Shown here one piece after another: positions 1 through 5,296 of a stretch of DNA of 7,541 bases. A program made the translations under genes and the position numbers. Positions within the stretch are counted from its first letter, which is position 1. Each line of letters opens with the position of its first letter. Source of the DNA: Candidatus Symbiobacter sp. (GTDB lineage: Bacteria > Pseudomonadota > Alphaproteobacteria > Elsterales > Elsteraceae). The notes below the pieces were generated by a model. It was not told the DNA's origin. It did not search any database and saw only the letters and a program-made list of their open reading frames with translations. The stretch is taken from NCBI GenBank assembly GCA_030054015.1, contig JASGCR010000098.1, forward strand, positions 1 to 7,541, written 5' to 3'.

Positions 1-5
1 CGAGT

Positions 6-56
6 CGGGTAATCCCCCAGGCGTATTATTCCCCAAAACTCCTGGGGGATTACCCG
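6..56. repeat. Hairpin module with conserved loop, copy A
   Basis: Positions 6-21 and 41-56 are perfect 16-bp inverted arms, each carrying a run of five C or G followed by AGG or CCT. The 19-nt loop contains GTATTATTCCCCAAAA. Positions 2-38 match 4647-4683 at 36 of 37 bases, the only difference being C6 versus T4651. A third, more diverged copy lies at 4493-4526. The right arm overlaps the next palindrome (49-98) through the shared ATTACCC. No U-tract follows on either strand, so it is not a classical intrinsic terminator, although it lies downstream of hinT. This is a dispersed structured repeat of unknown function. Confidence 0.85.
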
Positions 57-98
57 CCGGACAGCAAGCGGATACCCGCTTGCTGTCCGGCGGGTAAT
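49..98. repeat. Perfect 23-bp palindrome with 4-nt loop, copy 1
   Basis: Arms 49-71 and 76-98 are exact reverse complements around the loop ATAC (72-75). The arm ends are ATTACCC and GGGTAAT. A related palindrome lies at 4607-4658, with the same CAAGCGG core, a different loop and two compensatory pair changes. Such a long perfect stem could act as an RNA hairpin at the 3' side of the hinT transcript or as a DNA cruciform. The sequence cannot tell these apart. Confidence 0.9.
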
Positions 99-210
99 GA
101 CGCTCTCTTTTTGACGCTCTTTAGTCCGGCGGGTAATGACGCTCTCTTTTTGACGCTCTTTAGTCCAGTTAGTCCGGCGGGTAATGACGCTCTCTTTTTG
201 ACGCTCTTTA
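85..210. repeat. 39-bp tandem repeat, three identical copies
   Basis: Identical 39-bp units occupy 85-123, 124-162 and 172-210. The first two abut, and a 9-bp partial duplication (GTCCAGTTA, 163-171) separates the second and third. Each unit starts GTCCGGCGGGTAAT and contains the decamer AATGACGCTC plus a second TGACGCTCT. The first unit begins inside the right arm of the preceding palindrome, so the array appears to have grown from that arm. Zero variation between copies points to recent expansion. There are no CRISPR-like spacers. Confidence 0.9.
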
Positions 211-239
211 GTCCGCGAATTAGGTAAGAAAACAAAGGT

Positions 240-611
240 CTACCCCTTCACCAGCATCGCCCCCAATTTGCGTCCGCCGAGCAGATGGAGGTGAAAATGC
301 GGCACTTCTTGGTGGGCATTGGCGCCATTATTGGCAATGATGCGGAACCCGCCTGGCTCTAACCCGGCCGCCGCCGCCACGGCCGGGATGGCGGCAAAAA
401 ACGCCGCCGCCTCAACCGCACTGGCGCGGCGACCAAAATCGGCCACGTCGGTATAAGCCCCTTTGGGGATTAGTAACACATGGATTGGGGCTTGCGGGTG
501 AAGGTCGGGAAAAGCCAGCACATGCTCGTTCTCATAAATTTTTTGGCAGGGAATCTCGCCGCGCAAAATCTTGGCAAAGATGTTGGTGGGATCGTAAGTT
601 GGCGTAGACAT
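240..611 (-). CDS. hinT: HIT (histidine triad) family protein, HinT-type
   Basis: This 123-aa protein is a HINT/PKCI-type nucleotide-binding hydrolase, a family that cleaves purine nucleoside phosphoramidates and aminoacyl-adenylates in the cytoplasm. Visible features are the N-terminal NIFAKILRGEIPC motif, then PQAPIHVLLIPKG, and the triad H105-F-H107-L-H109 followed by LLGGR near the C-terminus. By family comparison H107 should be the nucleophile. The length fits the family. The start is the ATG at 611: AAGGAA (621-626 on the plus strand) lies 9 nt upstream. The in-frame ATG at 620 abuts that site and the one at 656 lacks a better site. The C-terminus (KLGAMLVKG) lacks the WPPG ending of animal HINT. 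The gene diverges from rlmI and is followed by the hairpin cluster at 1-210. Confidence 0.93.
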   Translation of the reverse strand: MSTPTYDPTNIFAKILRGEIPCQKIYENEHVLAFPDLHPQAPIHVLLIPKGAYTDVADFGRRASAVEAAAFFAAIPAVAAAAGLEPGGFRIIANNGANAHQEVPHFHLHLLGGRKLGAMLVKG

Positions 612-651
612 TTTTTTCATTTCCTTGGCGATGGTAAATTCACTGGTTATG

Positions 652-680
652 ATCATTGCTGTCTGTTAAACGAAAATCAA
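652..680 (-). promoter_or_regulatory. Possible sigma70-type promoter of hinT
   Basis: On the minus strand a TTGATT (675-680) and an AATGAT (652-657) are separated by exactly 17 nt. Each matches four of six consensus bases. A start near 645 would give a leader of about 35 nt containing the AAGGAA ribosome binding site. It lies in the short divergent region shared with rlmI. The match is weak and is inferred from spacing and position only. Confidence 0.3.
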
Positions 681-716
681 ACGAATTTTACTCTGGTATT
701 AAGGCATTTTGTCGCC

Positions 717-1913
717 ATGGCGCATTCCCTTCCCCATTTGACCCTGTTGCCGGGCCGCGACAAGCGCGTACGCGGGGGGCATCCCTGGCTTTATAGCAAC
801 GAGATCAAATTTTCTGCTCTGGATAAACAATTGCCGCCAGGCACGCTGGTGGCGATCCAGGATGCCCAGGGCGGCGCGGTCGGATTTGGGCTGTTTAATC
901 CGCAGCATCTCATTGCGGTGCGGATGCTGGGGCGGGGCGCGCCCCCCGCCAACCAAGAGGGCGGATTTTGGGCGGGGTTTTGGACAGGCTTTTTCCGGGC
1001 GAAATTATTTTCCGCCTTGCGTTATCGTCAGAGATTGTTTCAAGATAATTATTACCGCCTGGTTCATGCCGAGGCGGATGGCTTGCCTGGCATCATCATT
1101 GACCGTTATGACCAAATTTTGGCGGGGCAAATCAATATCGCCTGGCCGGATGCGGCGGTGACCGCCCTCATGACCGCCGCCCAGGCAATACTAGAACCCA
1201 ACGCGATGATTTGGCGCGATGATAAGGGCGAAACATTTCCGGTGATGGGAGATGAATCTGCCCTTAGCACAGTGATGTTGGTTGAAAATGGCACAAAATT
1301 TGTCCTTGACCTTAAATCGGGGCAAAAAACCGGTTGGTTTTACGACCATGCCGCCAACCGCCGCCGCATCGCCGCGTTTTCCGCCGGGCGGTCGCTGCTG
1401 GATTTATTTTGTTACCAGGGCGGGTTTGGCATCGCAGCCTTGGTCGCGGGGGCGCAATCCGCCCATTTGGTCGATGGTTCTGCCGCCGCCCTGGCCCGGG
1501 CCGCGCAGGCGGCGCAATTAAATCACGTGGCGGATCGCTGCCAGTTTGAGCGCGGCGATGTGTTTGATATATTGGAAAGAATGGCGGAAAAAAGCCAAAA
1601 ATTCGATGTCGTGGTGGCCGATCCCCCCGCCTTTGTCAAAAGCCGCAAAGATTTGGCGGTCGGGCTTAAGGCCTATCGCAAACTCTTCGCGTTGGCGGCG
1701 GGTTGTGTCGGCAAAGACGGGCTGTTATTTGCCGCCAGTTGCAGCCATAATGTGTCAGAAATCGATTTTCTCGAGTGCGTACGCCAAGCCCTGAGCCGCG
1801 CCGGACGCACGGGCCGCATCATCCGCGCCGATGGGGCCAATGGCGACCATCCGCGTCATCCGCATTTGGATGAATCGGCTTATTTGAAATCTTTGTTGCT
1901 GCAGTTAGAGTGA
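717..1913 (+). CDS. rlmI: Class I SAM-dependent 23S rRNA methyltransferase, RlmI-like
   Basis: This 398-aa protein matches the length and layout of RlmI (E. coli about 396 aa), which makes m5C1962 in 23S rRNA. An N-terminal PUA-like RNA-binding domain (about 1-75) includes KRVRGGHPWLYSNEI at 16-30. The linker domain has RLVHAEADGLPGIIIDRY (114-131). The Rossmann methyltransferase domain has KTGWFYDHAANR (204-215), the SAM-binding DLFCYQGGFG (229-238), an acidic VDGS (252-255), DPPAF (302-306) and SCSH (341-344). C342 sits in the motif where RNA m5C enzymes carry a functional cysteine. The start is ATG 717, which begins directly before the PUA domain. The reading frame is open upstream to 480, but that part is antisense to hinT and has no family counterpart. 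The ribosome binding site is poor (AAGG, 12 nt upstream). It is the likely first gene of a run with the next two genes. The exact target base is inferred from the family. Confidence 0.93.
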   Translation: MAHSLPHLTLLPGRDKRVRGGHPWLYSNEIKFSALDKQLPPGTLVAIQDAQGGAVGFGLFNPQHLIAVRMLGRGAPPANQEGGFWAGFWTGFFRAKLFSALRYRQRLFQDNYYRLVHAEADGLPGIIIDRYDQILAGQINIAWPDAAVTALMTAAQAILEPNAMIWRDDKGETFPVMGDESALSTVMLVENGTKFVLDLKSGQKTGWFYDHAANRRRIAAFSAGRSLLDLFCYQGGFGIAALVAGAQSAHLVDGSAAALARAAQAAQLNHVADRCQFERGDVFDILERMAEKSQKFDVVVADPPAFVKSRKDLAVGLKAYRKLFALAAGCVGKDGLLFAASCSHNVSEIDFLECVRQALSRAGRTGRIIRADGANGDHPRHPHLDESAYLKSLLLQLE

Positions 1914-1946
1914 TATTTTTGTGATGAAATGAAAGGAGTCCGCTAT

Positions 1947-2468
1947 ATGTCGCGGGGAATAATTTTACCCTTTGGCGGGGTTACGCCTAAAATTGCCGCA
2001 TCGGTCTGGCTTGCGCCCAATTGCACCATCACCGGCGATGTCGAGATTGCCGACGAAGCCTCCATCTGGTTTGGCGTCGTCATCCGCGGCGATGTCAATG
2101 AAATCCGCATCGGAAGCCGCAGCAACATCCAAGATAACAGCGTCATCCACGCCACCAAAGGCGGTCACGGCACCTATATTGGCAACCATGTCACTGTCGG
2201 TCATGCGGCGATCCTTCATGCCTGTACCCTGGAGGACGAAAGTTTTATCGGTATGGGATCAATTGTCATGGATGGTGTGGTGGTCGAAGCCCGCGCCATG
2301 ATCGCCGCCGGTGCCGTCGTCACCCCCAATAAGCGCGTGCCATCGGGCGAATTATGGGGCGGCAATCCCGCCCGCAAATTGCGCGATATTTCCGAAGTTG
2401 AACAGGCCGGGTTACAAAATATTGCGGATCGTTATTTGGATTATGCCAAGGGGTACGGACTAAAGTAA
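1947..2468 (+). CDS. Gamma-class carbonic anhydrase family protein (YrdA/PaaY-like)
   Basis: This 173-aa left-handed beta-helix protein is built of hexapeptide repeats over about residues 15-135. The gamma-carbonic anhydrase signature is present: R47-G-D49, then NIQDNSVIHA with Q62 and H68, and VGHAAILH with H86 and H91. The 5-residue spacing of the last pair and the 6-residue Q-to-H spacing match the metal site of the archaeal enzyme Cam, so H68, H86 and H91 are probable zinc or iron ligands. The acidic loop of Cam is absent, as in bacterial YrdA/PaaY relatives, many of which show little or no CO2 hydration, so activity is uncertain. The start is ATG 1947, 8 nt after AAGGAG (1933-1938). An upstream in-frame ATG at 1929 lies before that site. 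It follows rlmI by 33 bp and precedes the GNAT gene by 31 bp. Confidence 0.92.
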   Translation: MSRGIILPFGGVTPKIAASVWLAPNCTITGDVEIADEASIWFGVVIRGDVNEIRIGSRSNIQDNSVIHATKGGHGTYIGNHVTVGHAAILHACTLEDESFIGMGSIVMDGVVVEARAMIAAGAVVTPNKRVPSGELWGGNPARKLRDISEVEQAGLQNIADRYLDYAKGYGLK

Positions 2469-2499
2469 CTGTCAGAATTATTTTTTGGGGGAATCAATA

Positions 2500-3033
2500 A
2501 TGACAATAATCTACTGTAATTTTAAGCAACATGGGGTTGAAGTCCAAGCGATCTTTAACCAAGCCATCATCAGCAGCACGGCAATTTACGAAGAGGCTCC
2601 TTGGTCTCTTGACGTAATCGAACAATGGTTTGCCACCCGCGTGAATCATGGTTTTCCAGTGGTGGGGTGGTTGCATAAAGACAGAAAATTAACCGGATTC
2701 GCATCATATGCGCCATTTGATCAAAAAAGTGGCTATCGCTATAGTGCCACTCATTCGGTCTATGTTTCGCCTGAATTTCAAGGCCAAGGCATTGGTCGCA
2801 AACTCATGTTAGAATTGGTTTCATGCGCACGGTCGCAGCCCTTGCAATCAATTATTGGCTTGATTGAAAGCCAAAATCAGCCGAGTATAAATTTGCACGA
2901 ATCTTTGGGGTTTGAAAGGGCTGGAATACTTAAAAATGTAGGCCTAAAATTTGGCCTATGGCGACACACAATCTATTATCAACTCCAACTTGGGCATGGC
3001 GAATTAGCTAATTATGGAAAGATGTCACCTTAA
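2500..3033 (+). CDS. GNAT N-acetyltransferase, MnaT/phosphinothricin acetyltransferase-like
   Basis: This 177-aa protein transfers an acetyl group from acetyl-CoA to a small amine, by family most likely an amino acid or analogue such as methionine sulfone or phosphinothricin. Visible motifs are AIYEEAPWSLD (28-38), HSVYVSPEFQGQGIGRKL (85-102) with the Q-x-x-G-x-G acetyl-CoA loop, IESQNQPSINLHESLGF (122-138), and VGLKFGLW (147-154) before the last beta strand. These closely resemble E. coli MnaT (YncA). The start is ATG 2500, with GGGGGA at 2487-2492 placed 7 nt upstream. A TTG at 2485 would start inside a T/G run without a site of its own. G+C is about 45% by hand count against about 58% in sampled neighbouring sequence, so transfer or relaxed composition is possible. 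The stop overlaps that of the opposing hydrolase gene. The substrate is not determined. Confidence 0.9.
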   Translation: MTIIYCNFKQHGVEVQAIFNQAIISSTAIYEEAPWSLDVIEQWFATRVNHGFPVVGWLHKDRKLTGFASYAPFDQKSGYRYSATHSVYVSPEFQGQGIGRKLMLELVSCARSQPLQSIIGLIESQNQPSINLHESLGFERAGILKNVGLKFGLWRHTIYYQLQLGHGELANYGKMSP

Positions 3034-4211
3034 TCAAACAACCTGGTCACTTTATGCATCATCCGGTAAATCGCATGGAAATGATCGGGATTGACTCCGG
3101 CCTCGGCGAGCGAGACGCTGTAAAATCCCACCACCATCTTGCTGGTGAGGTCGCAATAAAGATACTGGCCGCAAAAACCGCCATGGGCCAGGGCGCGGCC
3201 ATCGGTCTCGCAATGGTTGCTGTAGCGGTAACCAGGTTCCGTCGGTTTCCAAGCGATGCCGCCCTTTAAGGTCGCATCGAACCAGGCATCTGACCCAAAT
3301 CGCCAGCCATTCACGCCCACGCCGCGCCGCACGAACAACGCGCCATAGCGCAACAAATCCAGCAGACTCATCGCCGCGCCGCCGCAAAAAGCCGGCACGC
3401 CATCGCGGTCGGTGCCAATGAACAGCGACTGCTCAAGCCCAATCGCATCGACCAATTCCGCCAAATGCAAGTTTAGGTAATACCCAGAAACGGTTTCAAT
3501 CAGCCAGGCCAGGATTTCGGTGTTGCTCGATTTATAATCGACAAAGGCAAGCGGCGCGGCGGTTTGCCCCGGACGACGCCCCACCTGGCAGAGGAAATCA
3601 CGGTGGCGCAGTTCATAATCCGAATCATTGAGATCAAGCGGCAAGCGCCAGCCCAGGGCTTCTTCCTGGGCGTAGTACGAGGCATGATGGTCGGTCATGT
3701 CTTCGGAATAATCATTCGCCACCGCCATATCGAGCAGCATCTGTACCGTCGCCCCCTCGTACCCCGCGCCCAATTGCGGCAAATATTCTTTGATCGGGGC
3801 GTTAAGCTTGATTTCGCCATGCTCGACATAGGGCGCAATCAACAAATTAATCATGGTTTTGTTGATCGATTGCATCGAATGCAGATACGTCACGTCAAAA
3901 TCCGGTGCCGCCGCCGTAAACAGCAAATGATCGCCGCGCATCACCCCCATCGCGCTAAAGTTCGGGTTGTTAATGAGTGCTTGCACTTCGGGTAGGGCGG
4001 CAATTTTCTCGGTTTGCGTCGGGTCGGGGGTGGGGGGCAAAGGCAAGATTTGCGCGGCCCGAAAACTCATGCCGTAACGCGAGATTTTGTCAAGGTTATG
4101 GAAACCGTAACGCCGGTTTTCTGGCTCTAACCATGTGGCGCGGTTGCGGTCATTGACCACCAGCAAGGGGTCAACCTCGATGCTCGATTTTGCTATAATT
4201 ATCTGATCCAT
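3030..4211 (-). CDS. Serine hydrolase, beta-lactamase/penicillin-binding protein class C fold
   Basis: This 393-aa protein has the catalytic pattern of the class C beta-lactamase-fold serine hydrolases: S115-I-N-K118 (SxxK) within HSMQSINKTM, Y226-K-S228 in DYKSSNTEILAWLIE, and H343-G-G345 in the place of the KTG/HxG motif. The family includes esterases, amidases and D-aminopeptidases as well as beta-lactamases. No signal peptide or membrane segment is seen at the N-terminus (MDQIIIAKSS), so a cytoplasmic enzyme is more likely than a secreted lactamase. Residues 1-85 before the catalytic domain are not recognised. The start is the ATG at 4211. No ribosome binding site lies before it, but a promoter-like element ends 7 nt upstream, consistent with a leaderless message. 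The frame extends to a TTG at 4247, which lies inside the predicted -35 box. The substrate is unknown. Confidence 0.85.
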   Translation of the reverse strand: MDQIIIAKSSIEVDPLLVVNDRNRATWLEPENRRYGFHNLDKISRYGMSFRAAQILPLPPTPDPTQTEKIAALPEVQALINNPNFSAMGVMRGDHLLFTAAAPDFDVTYLHSMQSINKTMINLLIAPYVEHGEIKLNAPIKEYLPQLGAGYEGATVQMLLDMAVANDYSEDMTDHHASYYAQEEALGWRLPLDLNDSDYELRHRDFLCQVGRRPGQTAAPLAFVDYKSSNTEILAWLIETVSGYYLNLHLAELVDAIGLEQSLFIGTDRDGVPAFCGGAAMSLLDLLRYGALFVRRGVGVNGWRFGSDAWFDATLKGGIAWKPTEPGYRYSNHCETDGRALAHGGFCGQYLYCDLTSKMVVGFYSVSLAEAGVNPDHFHAIYRMMHKVTRLFD

Positions 4212-4218
4212 GCGGCAA

Positions 4219-4247
4219 GTAATAACATAGGTTATTTTAATAGTCAA
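4219..4247 (-). promoter_or_regulatory. Putative promoter of the serine hydrolase gene, leaderless arrangement
   Basis: On the minus strand TTGACT (4242-4247) and TATTAC (4219-4224) are spaced 17 nt apart in A+T-rich DNA. The ATG at 4211 starts 8 nt after the -10 box, where transcription would normally begin, so the message would have almost no 5' leader. This agrees with the absence of a Shine-Dalgarno site. The -35 matches five of six consensus bases and the -10 four of six. Confidence 0.45.
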
Positions 4248-4420
4248 TCCGCATCTTAATATAACAAATATCCCCTATGAAATAACCTTTTTTAGGCAGT
4301 TAATATAGCCTCATTATCTATTTGAAAAATCGAGAAAAATGCGGGGGTTATTTTATGTGCGAAGAGAGCGTCATTGCCCATTATAGCAGGTCAATAAAAG
4401 AGCGTCATTCCCCACCGCAC

Positions 4421-4437
4421 TATCCGTGTAACGGATA
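4421..4437. repeat. Short hairpin, 7-bp stem
   Basis: TATCCGT (4421-4427) and ACGGATA (4431-4437) form a perfect stem around a 3-nt loop. It directly precedes the CGAGTCGGG sequence (4441-4449) that also opens the window at 1-9, so it marks one edge of the repeat cluster. Confidence 0.6.
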
Positions 4438-4454
4438 TTGCGAGTCGGGGCCTG

Positions 4455-4490
4455 TCCCCCGCCAATGTCGTAAGACATTGGTCGGGGGGA
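4455..4490. repeat. Hairpin CCAATGTC/GACATTGG with outer C/G-run arms
   Basis: An inner 8-bp perfect stem (4462-4469 with 4474-4481, loop GTAA) is enclosed by TCCCCC (4455-4460) pairing with GGGGGA (4485-4490) across a small internal loop. It sits between CGAGTCGGG and the second copy of the conserved-loop module. No copy of this inner stem is seen elsewhere in the window. Confidence 0.75.
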
Positions 4491-4492
4491 AG

Positions 4493-4526
4493 CCCCCAGA
4501 AGTATTATTCCTTAAATGCCTGGGGG
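4493..4526. repeat. Hairpin module with conserved loop, copy B
   Basis: CCCCCAG (4493-4499) pairs with CTGGGGG (4520-4526). The loop contains GTATTATTCCTTAAA, aligned with the loops of the copies at 6-56 and 4659-4692. This copy has lost the flanking GGGTAAT joint and differs from the others mainly at two loop bases and beside the stem. Confidence 0.75.
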
Positions 4527-4537
4527 ATATTCCTTCT

Positions 4538-4560
4538 CGCCGCGTAAAAAGAACGCGGCG
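4538..4560. repeat. Hairpin CGCCGCGT/ACGCGGCG
   Basis: Positions 4538-4545 and 4553-4560 form a perfect 8-bp G+C-rich stem around the A-rich loop AAAAAGA (4546-4552). It directly precedes a GGGTAATGACGCTC unit. Confidence 0.75.
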
Positions 4561-4562
4561 GC

Positions 4563-4613
4563 GGGTAATGACGCTCCATTTTTTGGTGCCTCAGCGAGAG
4601 AGCGTCATTACCC
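4563..4613. repeat. 14-bp inverted repeat of the GAGCGTCATTACCC unit
   Basis: GGGTAATGACGCTC (4563-4576) is repeated exactly in inverse as GAGCGTCATTACCC (4600-4613), separated by 23 nt. The same 14-mer in the left orientation occurs in each unit of the 85-210 tandem array (92-105, 131-144 and 179-192). The right arm overlaps the following palindrome. Confidence 0.85.
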
Positions 4614-4658
4614 ACCAGACGGCAAGCGGGAATCCGCTTGCCGTCTGAGTTGGGTAAT
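4607..4658. repeat. Palindrome copy 2, relative of 49-98
   Basis: A 14-bp perfect stem (4616-4629 with 4634-4647, loop GAAT) is enclosed by ATTACCCA (4607-4614) and TGGGTAAT (4651-4658), with a small internal loop between. Relative to 49-98, the pair A63-T84 becomes G4621-C4642 and G59-C88 becomes A4617-T4646. Both pairs are kept although both bases changed. Confidence 0.85.
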
Positions 4659-4692
4659 CCCCCAGGCGTATTATTCCCCAAAATGCCTGGGG
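4659..4692. repeat. Hairpin module with conserved loop, copy C
   Basis: CCCCAGGC (4660-4667) pairs with GCCTGGGG (4685-4692) around a loop carrying GTATTATTCCCCAAAA. With the preceding GAGTTGGGTAAT it forms the 37-nt near-identical match (one difference) to positions 2-38. It ends about 40 bp before the predicted bolA promoter. Confidence 0.85.
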
Positions 4693-4729
4693 AATGACGC
4701 GCCATTTTTCGTGGGGTTCACAAGCTCTC

Positions 4730-4758
4730 TTGACCCCTGACGACATTATAATTATAGG
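4730..4758 (+). promoter_or_regulatory. Putative bolA promoter
   Basis: TTGACC (4730-4735) is followed 17 nt later by TATAGG (4753-4758). A perfect TATAAT at 4747-4752 lies only 11 nt from the TTGACC, so the real -10 box is uncertain. The first choice would start transcription near the ribosome binding site AAGGA (4766-4770), the second some 5-6 nt earlier. It is placed directly after the hairpin cluster and would serve bolA and perhaps grxD and rarD. Confidence 0.4.
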
Positions 4759-4777
4759 TAAGCCAAAGGAATTACCG

Positions 4778-5011
4778 ATGCCGATGCACCCCCAAGAAAT
4801 CGAAGCCATGATCCGGGCCGCTTTGCCGGATGCCGACATTGCCATTGAAGATTTGGCGGGCGACGGCGATCACTATGCCGCCACCGTCACCTCGGCTCAA
4901 TTTGCCGGCAAATCGCGCATTGCCCAGCACCAAATGGTGTTTGCCGCCCTCCAGGGCCGCATGGGGGGGGAGCTGCACGCCCTGAAACTGGTGACCAAAG
5001 CCAAAAATTAA
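4778..5011 (+). CDS. BolA family protein (BolA/IbaG-like)
   Basis: This 77-aa protein covers a whole BolA domain. Conserved features are the N-terminal helix HPQEIEAMIRAALPDADI (4-21), GDGDHY (28-33), and the helix-turn segment FAGKSRIAQHQMVFAAL (42-58). The C-terminal LHALKLVT (66-73) contains H67, the position of the nearly invariant cluster-binding histidine of the family. BolA proteins of this type pair with CGFS glutaredoxins through a shared [2Fe-2S] cluster. A grxD gene lies next downstream on the same strand, which supports that role over DNA binding alone. The start is ATG 4778, 7 nt after AAGGA (4766-4770). A second ATG at 4784 would remove two residues. The frame upstream to 4694 runs through repeat DNA. 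An eight-G run (4963-4970) lies just before the H67 codon. Confidence 0.9.
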   Translation: MPMHPQEIEAMIRAALPDADIAIEDLAGDGDHYAATVTSAQFAGKSRIAQHQMVFAALQGRMGGELHALKLVTKAKN

Positions 5012-5050
5012 ATTTATTTATATTCCGTGTCCCAGAAAACTATCATTTAT

Positions 5051-5250
5051 GACCCCCCCTTCCTGCTTAGGAAGGGGGGGATAGAAAAGCTCAGAATTTT
5101 TGTCAAAAAATTCTTGAGCGATTCTTGGGGGGGTTGGTGTAAGACGTTGATCGTGATATTTGATCCTTAATCACCAACCCCCCCTAGCTCCGCTAAGGGC
5201 TTCGCCCTAAGCTTCGCTTTCCCCCCCTTCCTAAGCAGGAAGGAGGGGTC
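5051..5250. repeat. 200-bp nested inverted-repeat element (MITE-like) between bolA and grxD
   Basis: Terminal inverted repeats 5051-5080 and 5221-5250 match at 29 of 30 bases, begin GAC and end GTC, and are each self-complementary hairpins (left: 5053-5064 with 5069-5080, perfect 12 bp, loop GCTT). Inside are a hairpin at 5089-5119 (GAATTTTT/AAAAATTC plus 5 outer pairs), a 13-bp perfect inverted repeat (5127-5139 with 5172-5184) and a small AGGGC/GCCCT hairpin at 5196-5208. No coding frame is present. No target-site duplication is evident. It could be a mobile palindromic unit or an RNA structure that uncouples bolA from grxD. Several C7 and G7 runs are present. Confidence 0.85.
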
Positions 5251-5296
5251 GTAATTCGGATTGATTAGGAATCAGAGTATACATTAGGAGAACATC

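Larger units (their letters stand above)
4212..4777. other. Gene-free intergenic region with the hairpin cluster
   Basis: These 566 bp hold no supported gene. The left third (4212-4345) is A+T-rich and carries the hydrolase promoter. Positions 4366-4700 are a dense chain of inverted repeats listed separately, and 4730-4770 hold the bolA promoter and ribosome binding site. The decamer GAGCGTCATT occurs at 4366-4375, 4400-4409 and 4600-4609 and in reverse at 4567-4576. It also occurs three times in reverse at 96-192. Open frames here run through hairpin arms and have no protein-like composition. Confidence 0.8.

Noticed and set aside
6..56. Intrinsic terminator for hinT
   Set aside because: The stem is strong but no U-rich tract follows it in the minus direction.
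85..210. Possible CRISPR array
   Set aside because: Only three units with spacings of 0 and 9 bp, no unique spacers and no cas genes.
50..235. Minus-strand 61-codon open frame with three 13-residue repeats
   Set aside because: It is a translation of the 39-bp tandem repeat, starts at TTG without a ribosome binding site, and ends in a palindrome.
480..716. N-terminal extension of the rlmI reading frame
   Set aside because: It lies antisense to hinT, has no match to the RlmI family, and the PUA domain begins directly after ATG 717.
3564..3995. Plus-strand 143-codon frame inside the hydrolase gene
   Set aside because: It is a shadow of the minus-strand hydrolase, which has clear catalytic motifs.
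4322..4845. Several overlapping open frames on both strands in the hairpin cluster
   Set aside because: They follow repeat arms, overlap each other, lack ribosome binding sites and have no protein-like pattern.
5255..5283. Promoter-like TTCGGA-17-TATACA before grxD
   Set aside because: The -35 matches only three of six bases, and the start would fall between the ribosome binding site and the ATG, which is inconsistent.
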